64,000 nt of DNA from Streptomyces sp. BHT-5-2 (GTDB taxonomy: Bacteria > Actinomycetota > Actinomycetes > Streptomycetales > Streptomycetaceae). Of the stretch, positions 41,125 to 50,966 are shown piece by piece; within the stretch, counting starts at the first letter, position 1, and every line of letters starts with the position of its first letter. The translations under genes and the position numbers were made by a program. The notes below the pieces were generated by a model. The model was not told the DNA's origin. It worked only from the letters and a program-made list of their open reading frames with translations, and searched no databases. The stretch spans positions 2,852,001 through 2,916,000 of the forward strand of contig NZ_CP081496.1 of the NCBI RefSeq assembly GCF_019774615.1, in the 5' to 3' direction.

Positions 41125-42159
41125 TCAGCTCCTCCTCCGCTGCCAGCCCTGCCCCCGACCGCCCGGCGGCGGCCCACCCGAGAACGCCCCCTGCGGCACC
41201 GCCGGCCGCGCCGGCCCCCCGCCCGGCCGCACCCCGCCCGGCCCGCCCGGCCCGGCCCGATGCGCGTGGTACTGCACCGCCCCCGCCGTCAACTGCATGA
41301 ACGCCTCCTCCAACGACGCCTGTTGCGGACTCAGCTCGTGCAACACCAGCCGATGCGCGGCCGCCAGCTCACCCAGCCGCTCCGCCGGCACCCCGTCCAC
41401 CTCCACCGCGCCCTCCGGCCCCGCCACCGCCCGGACGCCCTCCCCGTACAGCACATCCAGCAACCGCTCCCGCTCCGGACACCGCAGCCGCACATACGAC
41501 CGCGAGTTCTCCCGGATGAACTCCGCCATCGACGTGTCCGCCAACAGCCGCCCCTGCCCGATCACCACCAGATGCTCCGCCGTCAACGCCATCTCGCTCA
41601 TCAGATGCGACGACACGAACACCGTCCGCCCCTGCGCGGCGAGCGTCTTCATCAGATTCCGGATCCACTGGATGCCCTCCGGATCCAGCCCGTTGACCGG
41701 CTCGTCGAACATCAGGATCCGCGGATCGCCGAGCAGCGCCGCCGCGATCCCCAACCGCTGCCCCATCCCCAGCGAGAACCCCTTCGACCGCCGCCGCGCC
41801 ACCGACGTCAACCCCACCAGATGCAGCACCTCCGCCACCCGCGACGGCGGCAGGCCGTTGCTCTGCGCCAGACACCGCAGATGGTTCACCGCACTCCGGC
41901 CACCGTGCATCGCCCGGGCGTCCAGCAACGCCCCCACGCACGTCAGCGGATTCCGCAACTCCCGGTAGCGCCGGCCCTCGATCCGCACCGAACCGGCCGT
42001 CGGATTGTCCAGACCGAGCACCATCCGCATGGTGGTGGACTTCCCCGCACCATTGGGGCCGAGAAAGCCGGTGACGATACCCGGCCGCACGGTGAACGTC
42101 AGCCCGTCCACCGCGACCGTGTCGCCGTAGTGCTTCGTCAGCCCCGCCAACTCGATCAT
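41125..42159 (-). CDS. ABC transporter ATP-binding protein
   Basis: 344 residues. Walker A GPNGAGKST, signature FSLGMGQRLGIA, Walker B LMFDEPVNGLDPEG, H-loop SSHLMSEM, then the C-terminal domain and a short Gly/Pro/Arg tail (about 308-344). ATG 42159 (MIELAGLTKHYG) is the standard start; upstream in-frame sequence is low-complexity. It partners the permease at 40349-41122 and is the paralogue of the ATPase at 38922-40223. Confidence 0.9.
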   Translation of the reverse strand: MIELAGLTKHYGDTVAVDGLTFTVRPGIVTGFLGPNGAGKSTTMRMVLGLDNPTAGSVRIEGRRYRELRNPLTCVGALLDARAMHGGRSAVNHLRCLAQSNGLPPSRVAEVLHLVGLTSVARRRSKGFSLGMGQRLGIAAALLGDPRILMFDEPVNGLDPEGIQWIRNLMKTLAAQGRTVFVSSHLMSEMALTAEHLVVIGQGRLLADTSMAEFIRENSRSYVRLRCPERERLLDVLYGEGVRAVAGPEGAVEVDGVPAERLGELAAAHRLVLHELSPQQASLEEAFMQLTAGAVQYHAHRAGPGGPGGVRPGGGPARPAVPQGAFSGGPPPGGRGQGWQRRRS

Positions 42160-42244
42160 GTACAGCACGCTAGGGGCGCCCCCGGACCCCCGCCACCGGG
42201 ACGCGCCGCCCGGAGGAGCGCCCCGCCCCCCCCGGAACGAAAGC

Positions 42245-42277
42245 GCCCCCGCACCGCCACAACGGCGATACGGGGGC
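42245..42277 (-). terminator. filP terminator
   Basis: Stem GCCCCCG (42245-42251)/CGGGGGC (42271-42277) with an inner CCGCC-type helix, 31 nt beyond the filP stop on the minus strand. Read in the direction of filP it is followed by GCTTTCGTT. Confidence 0.7.
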
Positions 42278-42307
42278 ACGAAAGACCGCCCGAAACCTTT
42301 CCCGGCG

Positions 42308-43246
42308 TCAGCGGCTCTGCTGGGCCGGCACCCCGCGGGTCACCGACTCCTCGTCGCCCGGCGCACCGGCCGCGGCCACCGCCGCACCCGTCAGCGTCGC
42401 CAGCATCTCCCGGACGTTGGTCAGCTGCGCGTTGATCGAGTCGCGGCGGTTGGTGAGCGCCGCCAGCTCGCGCTCCGATTCGCTGCGGATCCGGTCGGCC
42501 TTGGCGTTGGCGTCCGCCACGATGTCCTCGGCCTGCCGCTGCGCGGTCTCCACCGTCTGCCGGGCCCGACGCTCCGCGTCCGTCCGCAGCTTCTCCGCCT
42601 CCAGACGCAGCTGCTCCGCCCGGTGCTCGATCTCCGCCAGCCGCTTCTCCGCCTTCGCCTGACGCGAGGCCAGATCCCGCTCGGACTGCTCGCGACGCTT
42701 CGCCAGATTCGTCTCGAAGTCCGCGGCGGCCTGCGCGGCCTTGGCGCGGGTCTCCTCGAAGAGGGCGTCCGCCTCCTCACGCTTGGACTGGGCGTCCTTC
42801 TGCGCCTCGGCGCGCAGCGTGGACGCCTCGCCCTTCGCCTTCTCGACGATCCGGGCACCCTCGTCCTCCGCCTTCGCCTTCCGCTCCACGGCGAACTGCT
42901 CGGCGTCGTTACGGACCTGCTGGGCGGCCGACTCGGCCAGCTCGCGGTGCTGCTCGGCGGCCCGCCGGGCCTCCTCGCGCAGCTCCTTGGCCTCCTCCTC
43001 CGCCAGGCGGAGGATCTTCTCCACGCGCGCCCCGAGGCCCGCGTAGGAGGGTTCGGCGTCGGTGACCTGAGCCTGGGCGTTCTGCGTCTCGAGGTGCAGC
43101 TCCTCGATGCGCTTCTCCAGCGAGGTGATACGGGCCAGCGCACTGTCGCGGTCCGCGACCAGTTTCGTAATGCGGTCATCCACCTGACCGCGGTCGTACC
43201 CACGCCGCACGAGCTCGAAGCCGAAGGGGGAGGAAGTGTCGCTCAT
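42308..43246 (-). CDS. filP: filament-forming coiled-coil protein FilP
   Basis: 312 residues, almost entirely heptad/hendecad coiled coil rich in Ala, Glu, Arg and Lys. Short N-terminal segment SPFGFELVRRGYDRGQVDDRI resembles the DivIVA N-terminal motif. FilP forms intermediate-filament-like networks near hyphal tips and interacts with DivIVA and Scy, giving mechanical stiffness (known in S. coelicolor). The C-terminus (about 275-312) is non-helical. Downstream of scy on the same strand with a 114-nt gap that has a possible own promoter (TAGGAT -10 near 43288). Confidence 0.94.
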   Translation of the reverse strand: MSDTSSPFGFELVRRGYDRGQVDDRITKLVADRDSALARITSLEKRIEELHLETQNAQAQVTDAEPSYAGLGARVEKILRLAEEEAKELREEARRAAEQHRELAESAAQQVRNDAEQFAVERKAKAEDEGARIVEKAKGEASTLRAEAQKDAQSKREEADALFEETRAKAAQAAADFETNLAKRREQSERDLASRQAKAEKRLAEIEHRAEQLRLEAEKLRTDAERRARQTVETAQRQAEDIVADANAKADRIRSESERELAALTNRRDSINAQLTNVREMLATLTGAAVAAAGAPGDEESVTRGVPAQQSR

Positions 43247-43360
43247 GGGGTTCCTGTCGAAAGAGACCGGTGAGGTGATAAGGAGAATCCTAGGGGCCTT
43301 AACGGCGTGTCATCGAGTCATTGCGCGTTTGAAGTGGAGAATGACCCCTCATTTGAGTGG

Positions 43361-46300
43361 CTACCCTTCAGACTGCTTGCCACTCGAACGAGTTGTCCCG
43401 GCGCCCGCGGCGGCCTTCACCGCCCCGCCCTTTCCCTCTCCGCCCTGCGCAGGCACCTCGAACGACTCCAACGCCTCCAGCACGTCCTGGACACGGGAGA
43501 TCTCGGTGTTGATGTCCTGCTGACGACGGGCCAGCAACTCCAGCTCCCGCTTGCCCTCCGCCACGATCCGCGCGGCCTCCTCCTTCGCCTCGACCCGCAT
43601 CCGCTCCGCGTCGCGCACCGCCTCGGCCTTCTTGTTCTCGGCCTCCTTGATCAGGCCCTCGGCCTTCTTCACCGCCGCGATCCGGACCTTGCTCGCCTCG
43701 CTGTTGGCGTCCGCCATCAACTTGTCGGCCTTCTCCTCGGCCTCCACCTGCTGCGCCGTCGCCTGCTCGATCAGCTTGTCCACCCGCTCGCCGGCGTTCT
43801 TCATCGCCTCCGACGACTCCCGGCGCGCCCGCTCGTGCAGCTCCTCGACCTCGGCCTCGACCCGGACCCGCAGCTCCTCGCCGCGCTCCCTTATGGCCGT
43901 CGCGTCCCGGCGCGCCTCGCCCAGCAGCGTGTCCGCATCCGTACGGGCCTTCTCCACCCGCGCGTTGCCCTCGGACGTGGCCTCCACGACGATCCGGTCG
44001 GCCTCCTTGCGCGCCGCCCCGACCATCGCGTCGGCCTGCTCCTCCGCGCCGGTCGCCGTCTTCAGCGCCTCCTCCTGCGCCTTGGCCATCAACTGGTCCG
44101 CCTGCTCCGCCGCGTCGCTCCGCCGCTTCGCGGCATCCTCGCGCGCCTCGTCCAGCAGCCGGTCCGCCTCCTCCTGCGCCTCGGCACGGGCCAGCTCGGC
44201 GGCCTCCTCCGCATCCGCACGGACCTGCGCCGACTCCGCACGCGTCCGCGTCGCATGCTCCTGCGCCGCCGCCACCGTCTCCGCCGCCTCGGCCCGCAGC
44301 CGATCGGCCTCCGCCGTCGCCGTCGCGACCATCCGGTCCGCCTGCTCACGGGCATCGGCCCGGGCACGGTCCGCCGCCCGCTCGGCCTCCGCGGTCCGCT
44401 CCGCCGCCTCCGACCGCAGCCGCTCCGCCTCGCCGGCCGCCTCCGCCACCAACTCGTCGGCCTGCGCCGCCGCCTCGGCCCGCGTCCGGTTCGCCGCCGC
44501 ACGCGCCTCGTCGCCCGTCCGCTCGGCCTCCGCCCGGGCACTCTCCAGCGCCTCGGCCGCCTCGGCCCGCAGCCGCTCCGCCGCCTCGGTGGCCTCCGCC
44601 ACCATCCGCTGCGCCCGCTGCTCGCCCTCGGCCCGCAGCCGCTCCGCGGCCTCCTGGCCCTCCCGGACCGCACGATCCGCATCGTCCTGCGCCGAAGACG
44701 TCAGCTCCGCCGCCTCGGTGACGATCCGTTCCGCCTCCGCACGGGCCTCGCCCAACAGCCGCTCGGACCGCTCCGCCGCCTCCGACCGCATCCGGTTCGC
44801 GTCGCCCCGCGCCTCGGCCCGCGCCCGCGCCGCGTCCTGCTCCGCCGACGCCAACGCATCCGACGCGTCCGTACGCAGCTGCTGCGCCTTCGCCGTGGCG
44901 TCCCCGACCAGCTTCTCGGCCTTCGCGGTGGCCTCCGCGACCAGCTCCTCGGCCTGTGCCGTCGCCTCCGTCACCAGACGGTCGGCCTGCTCCGCGGCCT
45001 CCGACCGCGCCGCGTTGGCGTCCCGGCGCGCCTCGTCGAGCACCCCGGCCGCCTCCGACCGCAGCCGCTCGCCCTCCTCGATGGCCTCCGAAACCGTCCG
45101 CTCGGCAAGCGACTTGGCGGCCTCCGTCGCCTCCTGCGCCTCCCGACGCACCCGCGACGCGTCCTCCGAAGCACGCTCCCGCTCCGCGTAGGCGTCCGCG
45201 CGGACCCGGTCCGCCTCCTCCTGCGCCTCGGTCCGCGTCCGCTCCGCGACATGCTCCGCAGCCGAACGCAGCCCCGCGATCTCCTCGTTGGCCTGCTCGT
45301 GCAGCCCCGCGACCGCATCCCGCACCTGCTGCGCGGTCTGCTCCGCCGCCGCCACCAGCTCCGCCGCCCGCCGGTCCGCCTCCTCGACCAGCCGCTCGGC
45401 CTCCGCCTGCGCCTCGCCCACCCGCGTACGGGCCGACGCCAGCAACTCCTCGCTCTGCTCCCGCGCCGCCGTCCGCTCCTGGTGCGCCTCCTCGCGCGCC
45501 TCCGCCAGCAGCTGCTCGGCCTCCCGACGCCGCCGCGCCGCCTCCTCCTGCGCCTCGGCCAGCGCCTCCGCCGCCTCCGCGCCCGTACGCTCCGCGGCAG
45601 CCGCCGCCTCCGCACGCACCCGGTCCGCGGTCTCCTGCGCCTCCGCCCTCAGCCGCTCGGCCTCCGCCGCGGCCTCGCTCCGCAGCCGCGTCGCCGCCGC
45701 CTCGGCCTCCGCACGCGCCGCCGACGCATCCCCGGCCGCCTCCTCGCGCAGCCGCTCGGCCTCCTCCTCGGCCTGCTGCTGCAACGACCGACGCCGCTCC
45801 GCGGCCTCCGCCTTGAGCCGGGCCGCCTCCTCCTGCGTCTCCCGCCGCAGCCGCTCCGCCTCGGAACGCGCCTCCCGCAGCGACTCCTCCGCCGCCGCCA
45901 CCTTCTCCTCGGCCTCGGCCCGCAGCCGATCCAGCTCCGCCTGCGCCTCCGCCCGCCGCTCCTCGGCGGCCTCCTCGGCCTCGGCCCGCAGCTTCGCCGC
46001 GCTCTTCTCCGCCTCGCCCGTCAACTCCTCGGCGGCCTGCGTGCCCTCCAGCAGCAACTGCTCGGCCTCGTCACGAGCCCGCTCCAGCGCCTCCTCGGCC
46101 TGCCGCCGCAGCGCCGCCGCCCGCTCGATGGCCTCCGTCCGCACCCGCTCGCTCTCCGCGACCGCACCCGAACGGGTCTCCTCCGCATCCGACTTGGCCT
46201 TCGACAGCAGCTCCTCGGCGGTCCCCGCCGCCTCCTCGATCTGCGCAACGGCCTCCCGGCGCGCCTCACCACGGATCCGCTCGCCCTCGGCGACCGCATC

Positions 46301-47656
46301 CGCCCGCAGCTGCTCCGCCTCACCGCGCAGCCGCCGCGCCTCCTCCTGGAGCTCGGCGGTCTTGGCGCGGTACTCCTTGGTGTCGTTCTTCGCCGCGCCC
46401 TTCAACTGCTCGGCGGTGTCGTGCGCCTCCTCGCGCAGCCGGTCGGCCTCCGCCTCGGCCTCCCGCCGCAGCCGCTCCGCCTCCTCGACGGCCGCCTTCG
46501 TCGTGGCCTTGGCGTCCTCCGACGCCTTCGACACCATCTCCTCGGCCGACCGCGCGGCCTTCGCCAACTGCGCCGCGGAATCCTCCGCCGCCTTCGACCG
46601 CGCCGACTCCTGCGCCTCCGAAAGCAGCCGCTCCGACTCCGCCCGGGCATCCGCCCGCAGCTGCTCGGCCTCCGCCTTCAGCGCCTCGGCCTCCTTGGTG
46701 GCCTCGGCCACCAGCCGCGCCACCTCCGCCTTGGCGGTCCGCGCGCGCTGCTCGTTCTCCGACTCCGCCGCCGACAGCCGCTTCCCGGCCGACTGCTGAG
46801 CCTCCTCCAGCAGCTTCTCCGCCTCGGCCCGCGCCTCCCGCAGCGCGCCGTCGGCCTCCCGCACCCGCTCCTCGGCGGCCCGCGTCAACTCGGCCGCCTG
46901 CCGGCGCGCCTCCTCCGCCTCCGAACCCGCCGCCGAGCGCAACTGCTCCGCCTGGTCCGTGGCCTCCTGCGCCTGGTTCGACGCGGCGTTCAGCAGCCGC
47001 TCGGCATCCGTACGTGCCCGACGCAGGATCGACTCGGCCTCGGCACGAGCCTCCTCCGCAGCCGTCCCCAGCCGCTCCCGCGCCCGATCCGCCAGCCGCT
47101 GCGCCTCGGCACGCGCCGCCGACAGCGCCTGCTCGGCCTCCGCCCGCGACTCCTCCATCAGACGCCGCGCCTGGGACTCCGTACGGGCCCGCAACTGCTC
47201 CGCCCACGCCACGTTCTCGTTGACGTGCGACTCGACCGTCTGCCGGCGCTCGTTGAGTTCCTCGTCCAACCGCTGCCGACGGCTGACCGCCTCGGCATGC
47301 AGGTCGGCCTCCATCCGGGCCTGCCGCTCGGCGGACTCCTGCAGCAGCCGCTGCGTCTGCGCCCGCGCCTCGCGCAGCTCCCGCTCGGCGTCCGAGCGCA
47401 GCTGGTCGGCCTGGATCTGCGCATTGCGCAGCAGTTGTTCGGCCTGGTGACTGAGATTGTCGTAGGCAGGCCGAGAGGCGAGGTTGCGGCGCGCCTCGTG
47501 GAGCTTGGCGCGCAGCACCTCGACCTGGTACCCGAGGTCGTCGGCGTGCTGGACGGCCTTGTCCCGCTCGGTCTTCAGCCGCTCCATCTCGGCTTCGAAC
47601 TGCGAGAGGTGGTCGGCCTCAGCCCACTGACGCTCCTGGCGCTCGTTGCCCCGCAC
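43361..47656 (-). CDS. scy: tip-organising coiled-coil protein Scy
   Basis: 1431 residues from GTG 47656. N-terminal DivIVA-like coiled coil (ADHLSQFEAEMERLKTERDKAV, about 15-60), then over 1,200 residues of repeated Ala/Glu/Arg hendecads with phrases such as AEAERLRAEA and EAERTGDEARAAANR. Scy is the scaffold that recruits DivIVA and FilP and sets hyphal polarity and branching in S. coelicolor. The S. coelicolor protein is about 1326 residues, so this one is about 100 longer, roughly two 51-residue units. The antisense strand is open for 4.6 kb because of the biased codons; that is not a gene. Confidence 0.94.
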   Translation of the reverse strand: MRGNERQERQWAEADHLSQFEAEMERLKTERDKAVQHADDLGYQVEVLRAKLHEARRNLASRPAYDNLSHQAEQLLRNAQIQADQLRSDAERELREARAQTQRLLQESAERQARMEADLHAEAVSRRQRLDEELNERRQTVESHVNENVAWAEQLRARTESQARRLMEESRAEAEQALSAARAEAQRLADRARERLGTAAEEARAEAESILRRARTDAERLLNAASNQAQEATDQAEQLRSAAGSEAEEARRQAAELTRAAEERVREADGALREARAEAEKLLEEAQQSAGKRLSAAESENEQRARTAKAEVARLVAEATKEAEALKAEAEQLRADARAESERLLSEAQESARSKAAEDSAAQLAKAARSAEEMVSKASEDAKATTKAAVEEAERLRREAEAEADRLREEAHDTAEQLKGAAKNDTKEYRAKTAELQEEARRLRGEAEQLRADAVAEGERIRGEARREAVAQIEEAAGTAEELLSKAKSDAEETRSGAVAESERVRTEAIERAAALRRQAEEALERARDEAEQLLLEGTQAAEELTGEAEKSAAKLRAEAEEAAEERRAEAQAELDRLRAEAEEKVAAAEESLREARSEAERLRRETQEEAARLKAEAAERRRSLQQQAEEEAERLREEAAGDASAARAEAEAAATRLRSEAAAEAERLRAEAQETADRVRAEAAAAAERTGAEAAEALAEAQEEAARRRREAEQLLAEAREEAHQERTAAREQSEELLASARTRVGEAQAEAERLVEEADRRAAELVAAAEQTAQQVRDAVAGLHEQANEEIAGLRSAAEHVAERTRTEAQEEADRVRADAYAERERASEDASRVRREAQEATEAAKSLAERTVSEAIEEGERLRSEAAGVLDEARRDANAARSEAAEQADRLVTEATAQAEELVAEATAKAEKLVGDATAKAQQLRTDASDALASAEQDAARARAEARGDANRMRSEAAERSERLLGEARAEAERIVTEAAELTSSAQDDADRAVREGQEAAERLRAEGEQRAQRMVAEATEAAERLRAEAAEALESARAEAERTGDEARAAANRTRAEAAAQADELVAEAAGEAERLRSEAAERTAEAERAADRARADAREQADRMVATATAEADRLRAEAAETVAAAQEHATRTRAESAQVRADAEEAAELARAEAQEEADRLLDEAREDAAKRRSDAAEQADQLMAKAQEEALKTATGAEEQADAMVGAARKEADRIVVEATSEGNARVEKARTDADTLLGEARRDATAIRERGEELRVRVEAEVEELHERARRESSEAMKNAGERVDKLIEQATAQQVEAEEKADKLMADANSEASKVRIAAVKKAEGLIKEAENKKAEAVRDAERMRVEAKEEAARIVAEGKRELELLARRQQDINTEISRVQDVLEALESFEVPAQGGEGKGGAVKAAAGAGTTRSSGKQSEG

Positions 47657-47822
47657 TGCGCGGTCCCATCCGTCCCCTGGTCATGGCGGCGGCCGGCTCC
47701 GGCCCTGCGGCGCAGGTTCCGCACACACGACGGTGTACCGAACTCGCGCCCTTCGGAGCTGACCCTTCCGAAGAAATGGTGTCAGATCATCGGCAGAGTA
47801 TGGACCGAGCCCCATTCCCGTA

Positions 47823-47854
47823 CCCCGGCCGAAGCTGCACTCTACCGGCCGGGG
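47823..47854 (-). terminator. terminator after methylmalonyl-CoA epimerase gene
   Basis: Perfect 9-bp stem CCCCGGCCG/CGGCCGGGG with a 14-nt loop, 11 nt downstream of the epimerase stop on the minus strand and about 170 nt before scy. Confidence 0.7.
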
Positions 47855-47864
47855 AAGCGGAAGG

Positions 47865-48305
47865 TCAGTGGTCAGTCGCGTCCGGAGGCGCCGCGGTGAC
47901 GAGTTCGGTCAGCACACCATGGCAGTCCTTGGGGTGCAGGAAGGTGATCCGCGACCCCATCGAACCGCGCCGCGGCTCGTCGTAGAGCACCCGGACACCC
48001 TTGCCGCGCACGGCTTCGGAGTCACCGTCCACGTCCGCCGTGCCGAACGCGATGTGGTGCACCCCCTCGCCGTTCTTGGCCAGCCACTTGCCCACCGCGG
48101 AGTCCTCCCGGGTCGGCTCCAGCAACTGGAGGTACGAGGCGCCGCCGTCCGACGTCTCGTTGATTTTGAGCATCGCCTCGCGGACTCCCTGCTCCTCGTT
48201 GACCTCGGTGTGGAACACCTCGAAGCCATACGTGGCACGGTAGAACTCGACGGTCCGGTCGAGGTCGAAACAGGCGATCCCGATGTGGTCGATTCGCGTC
48301 AGCAT
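47865..48305 (-). CDS. mce: methylmalonyl-CoA epimerase
   Basis: 146 residues, vicinal-oxygen-chelate fold. It interconverts (R)- and (S)-methylmalonyl-CoA. Metal ligands H7, Q60, H84 and E134 match the positions in the propionibacterial enzyme. Start is ATG 48305; upstream in-frame codons to 48356 do not fit the family. It diverges from the thiolase gene over 137 nt. In streptomycetes it feeds methylmalonyl-CoA for polyketide synthesis and propionate use. Confidence 0.95.
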   Translation of the reverse strand: MLTRIDHIGIACFDLDRTVEFYRATYGFEVFHTEVNEEQGVREAMLKINETSDGGASYLQLLEPTREDSAVGKWLAKNGEGVHHIAFGTADVDGDSEAVRGKGVRVLYDEPRRGSMGSRITFLHPKDCHGVLTELVTAAPPDATDH

Positions 48306-48442
48306 GGCTCCAGTGCACCGCTCGCACGGCTGGTTACGCAACGTGCGCGCGATCACACCCGCTTGCCGGTGACCCGGCGACTACCCCTCAGTACATTGAC
48401 GGGAACCCTCGTTAACTTCCCTGCAAAGGAAGGCCGCATCGT

Positions 48443-49645
48443 ATGTCTGCAACGAACGGCACCACCTCCGTGATCGTGGCCGGGGCGCGCACCCCCATGG
48501 GCCGCCTGCTCGGCTCGCTGCGCAGCTTCTCCGGGGCCGACCTCGGCGGAGTGGCCATCAAGGCGGCTCTGGACCGCGCGGGGATCGGCGGTGACCAGGT
48601 GCAGTACGTGATCATGGGTCAGGTGCTGCAGGCCGGGGCGGGGCAGATCCCGGCACGCCAGGCCGCGGTCAAGGCCGGCATCCCCATGAACGTCCCCGCG
48701 CTCACCGTCAACAAGGTCTGCCTCTCCGGCCTGGACGCCGTCGCCCTGGCCGACCAGCTCATCCGCGCCGGCGAGTTCGACATCGTCGTGGCCGGCGGCC
48801 AGGAGTCCATGACCAACGCCCCGCACCTGCTGCCCAAGTCCCGCGAGGGCTTCAAGTACGGCGCGGTGGAGATGCTCGACGCCATGGCCCACGACGGCCT
48901 CACCGACGCCTTCGAGGGCATCGCGATGGGCGAGTCGACCGAGAAGCACAACACCCGCCTCGGCCTCGGTCGGGCCGAGCAGGACGAGATCGCCGCGCTC
49001 TCCCACCAGCGCGCCGCCGCCGCCCAGAAGAACGGCCTGTTCGAGGCGGAGATCACCCCCGTGGAGATCCCGCAGCGCAAGGGCGACCCGGTGCTCTTCA
49101 GCAAGGACGAGGGCATCCGCGCGGAGACCACCGCGGAGAGCCTCGGCAAGCTCCGCCCGGCCTTCGCCAAGGACGGCACCATCACCGCGGGCAGCTCCTC
49201 GCAGATCTCCGACGGCGCCGCCGCCGTGGTCGTCATGAGCAAGGCCAAGGCGCAGGAACTGGGCCTTTCGTGGATCGCGGAGATCGGCGCGCACGGCAAC
49301 GTCGCCGGCCCCGACAACTCCCTCCAGTCCCAGCCGTCCAACGCCATCAACCACGCGCTCGCCAAGGACGGCCTGACCGTCGACGACCTCGACCTGATCG
49401 AGATCAACGAGGCGTTCGCCGCGGTCGCCGTGCAGTCAATGAAGGATCTCGGGGTTTCCCCGGAAAAGGTGAATGTCAACGGTGGTGCCATCGCGCTGGG
49501 GCACCCGATCGGCATGTCCGGCGCCCGTATCGTGCTGCACCTCGCGCTGGAACTGCGCCGGCGCGGCGGCGGGATCGGCGCGGCCGCCCTGTGCGGGGGC
49601 GGCGGTCAGGGCGACGCGCTGATCCTCCGCGTACCGGGCAAGTGA
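48443..49645 (+). CDS. acetyl-CoA C-acetyltransferase (thiolase)
   Basis: 400 residues. Biosynthetic-type thiolase that condenses two acetyl-CoA to acetoacetyl-CoA, or the reverse. Catalytic Cys93 ([11 protein letters not shown]), the His in [12 protein letters not shown], and the second Cys in [10 protein letters not shown] are present. An AAAGGAAG lies 10-18 nt before the ATG. The downstream meaB starts 87 nt later on the same strand. Confidence 0.94.
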   Translation: MSATNGTTSVIVAGARTPMGRLLGSLRSFSGADLGGVAIKAALDRAGIGGDQVQYVIMGQVLQAGAGQIPARQAAVKAGIPMNVPALTVNKVCLSGLDAVALADQLIRAGEFDIVVAGGQESMTNAPHLLPKSREGFKYGAVEMLDAMAHDGLTDAFEGIAMGESTEKHNTRLGLGRAEQDEIAALSHQRAAAAQKNGLFEAEITPVEIPQRKGDPVLFSKDEGIRAETTAESLGKLRPAFAKDGTITAGSSSQISDGAAAVVVMSKAKAQELGLSWIAEIGAHGNVAGPDNSLQSQPSNAINHALAKDGLTVDDLDLIEINEAFAAVAVQSMKDLGVSPEKVNVNGGAIALGHPIGMSGARIVLHLALELRRRGGGIGAAALCGGGGQGDALILRVPGK

Positions 49646-49732
49646 CGGGCCCGCGCGCCGGCCGGGAACCGGCGCGCGGCACGGGAGCAGCGCGTACCAG
49701 CCAGTGAGTCGAGGTCGAAGGAGCCGAGCGCG

Positions 49733-50692
49733 ATGGTGGACGTCCCCCAGCTGGTGGAACAGGCCCGGCAGGGCCGCCCGAGGGCGGTGGCCCGGCTGAT
49801 CTCCCTCGTCGAGGGAGCGGCGCCGGAGCTGCGCGAGGTGATGGCGACGCTGGCGCCGCTCACCGGCGGCGCGTACGTGGTCGGGCTCACCGGCTCGCCG
49901 GGCGTCGGCAAGTCCACCACGACGTCCGCGCTGGTCACCGCCTACCGCAAGGCGGGCCGACGGGTCGGCGTCCTCGCCGTTGACCCGTCCTCGCCGTTCT
50001 CCGGCGGTGCGCTGCTCGGCGACCGGGTCCGGATGAGCGAACACGCCTCGGACCCGGGCGTCTACATCCGCTCGATGGCCACCCGCGGCCACCTCGGCGG
50101 GCTGGCCTGGGCCGCCCCGCAGGCCATCCGGGTGCTGGACGGCGCCGGCTGCGACGTGATCCTGGTGGAGACCGTGGGCGTCGGCCAGTCCGAGGTCGAG
50201 ATCGCCTCCCAGGCCGACACCAGCGTCGTGCTGCTGGCACCCGGCATGGGCGACGGCATCCAGGCCGCCAAGGCCGGAATCCTGGAGATCGGCGACGTCT
50301 ACGTCGTCAACAAGGCCGACCGGGACGGCGCCGACGCCACGGCACGCGAGCTGAACCACATGCTGGGCCTGGGCGAGGCCCGCGCGCCCGGCGACTGGCG
50401 GCCGCCGATCGTCAAGACGGTGGCGGCCCGCGGCGAGGGCGTCGACGAGGTCCTCGAAGCCCTTGAGAAGCACCGTGCCTGGATGGAGGAGCACGGCGTC
50501 CTGGCGCGGCGCCGGCTGGCCCGCGCGGCCCGCGAGGTCGAGACGATCGCCGTCACCACGCTGCGCTCCCGCATCGGCGACCTGTCCGGCGACCGCCATC
50601 TCGACGCCCTGGCCGAACGCATCGTCGCCGGTGAGACGGACCCCTACCGGGCGGCGGACGAACTGGTGGCGGGGCTGACGAACGGGGGGTGA
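49733..50692 (+). CDS. meaB: methylmalonyl-CoA mutase-associated GTPase MeaB
   Basis: 319 residues, G3E P-loop GTPase. It chaperones B12-dependent acyl-CoA mutases, gating cofactor loading and protecting the enzyme. Walker A GSPGVGKS (54-61), switch region DPSSPFSGGALLGDRVRM, EVGVGQSE-type TVGVGQSEVEIA, and NKADRDGADAT (G4). The partner here could be IcmA (58373) or a mutase encoded elsewhere. The start ATG follows AAGGAG at 49718-49723. Confidence 0.95.
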   Translation: MVDVPQLVEQARQGRPRAVARLISLVEGAAPELREVMATLAPLTGGAYVVGLTGSPGVGKSTTTSALVTAYRKAGRRVGVLAVDPSSPFSGGALLGDRVRMSEHASDPGVYIRSMATRGHLGGLAWAAPQAIRVLDGAGCDVILVETVGVGQSEVEIASQADTSVVLLAPGMGDGIQAAKAGILEIGDVYVVNKADRDGADATARELNHMLGLGEARAPGDWRPPIVKTVAARGEGVDEVLEALEKHRAWMEEHGVLARRRLARAAREVETIAVTTLRSRIGDLSGDRHLDALAERIVAGETDPYRAADELVAGLTNGG

Positions 50693-50966
50693 CGACGGGC
50701 CGGGCCCGGCCTCCCCGCGTCGTGGCCCGTGCGTCGTGGCGCGTTGCGGTCCGTTTGAACTGGTTGTGGTTGTTGGACTGGTTGTCGCTGTGGTCCTGGT
50801 CCGCTCGCGGTCGTGGTCCGTTCCCGGCCGTGGCGGGCGCTTCGGGCGCCGTGGCGGGCGCCTTGGCCGGGTGCCTCCTTCCTTGTTTCGGCAACGAAGG
50901 AGGAGAGCCGGGAGTTCCCGGATGATTACTTTGTGTAGTCGGCCTTGTGTGGTCGGCCAGGGTCGG
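50693..50966. other. convergent intergenic region with GGTTG-type repeats
   Basis: 274 bases between the ends of meaB and the MarR gene. It contains near-repeats of TGGTTGTGG/TGGTTGTCGC and GTGGTCGG. No gene or clear terminator stem found. Confidence 0.3.

Noticed and set aside
43307..47899. A 1530-codon open frame on the plus strand opposite scy
   Set aside because: It is the mirror of the biased Ala/Glu/Arg codons of scy; the product is an Arg/Leu repeat with no start signal or homology, and scy is clearly the gene.
50693..50966. CRISPR-like or regulatory array in the meaB-MarR gap
   Set aside because: The GGTTG and GTGGTCGG repeats are short, irregular and without spacers of constant length.
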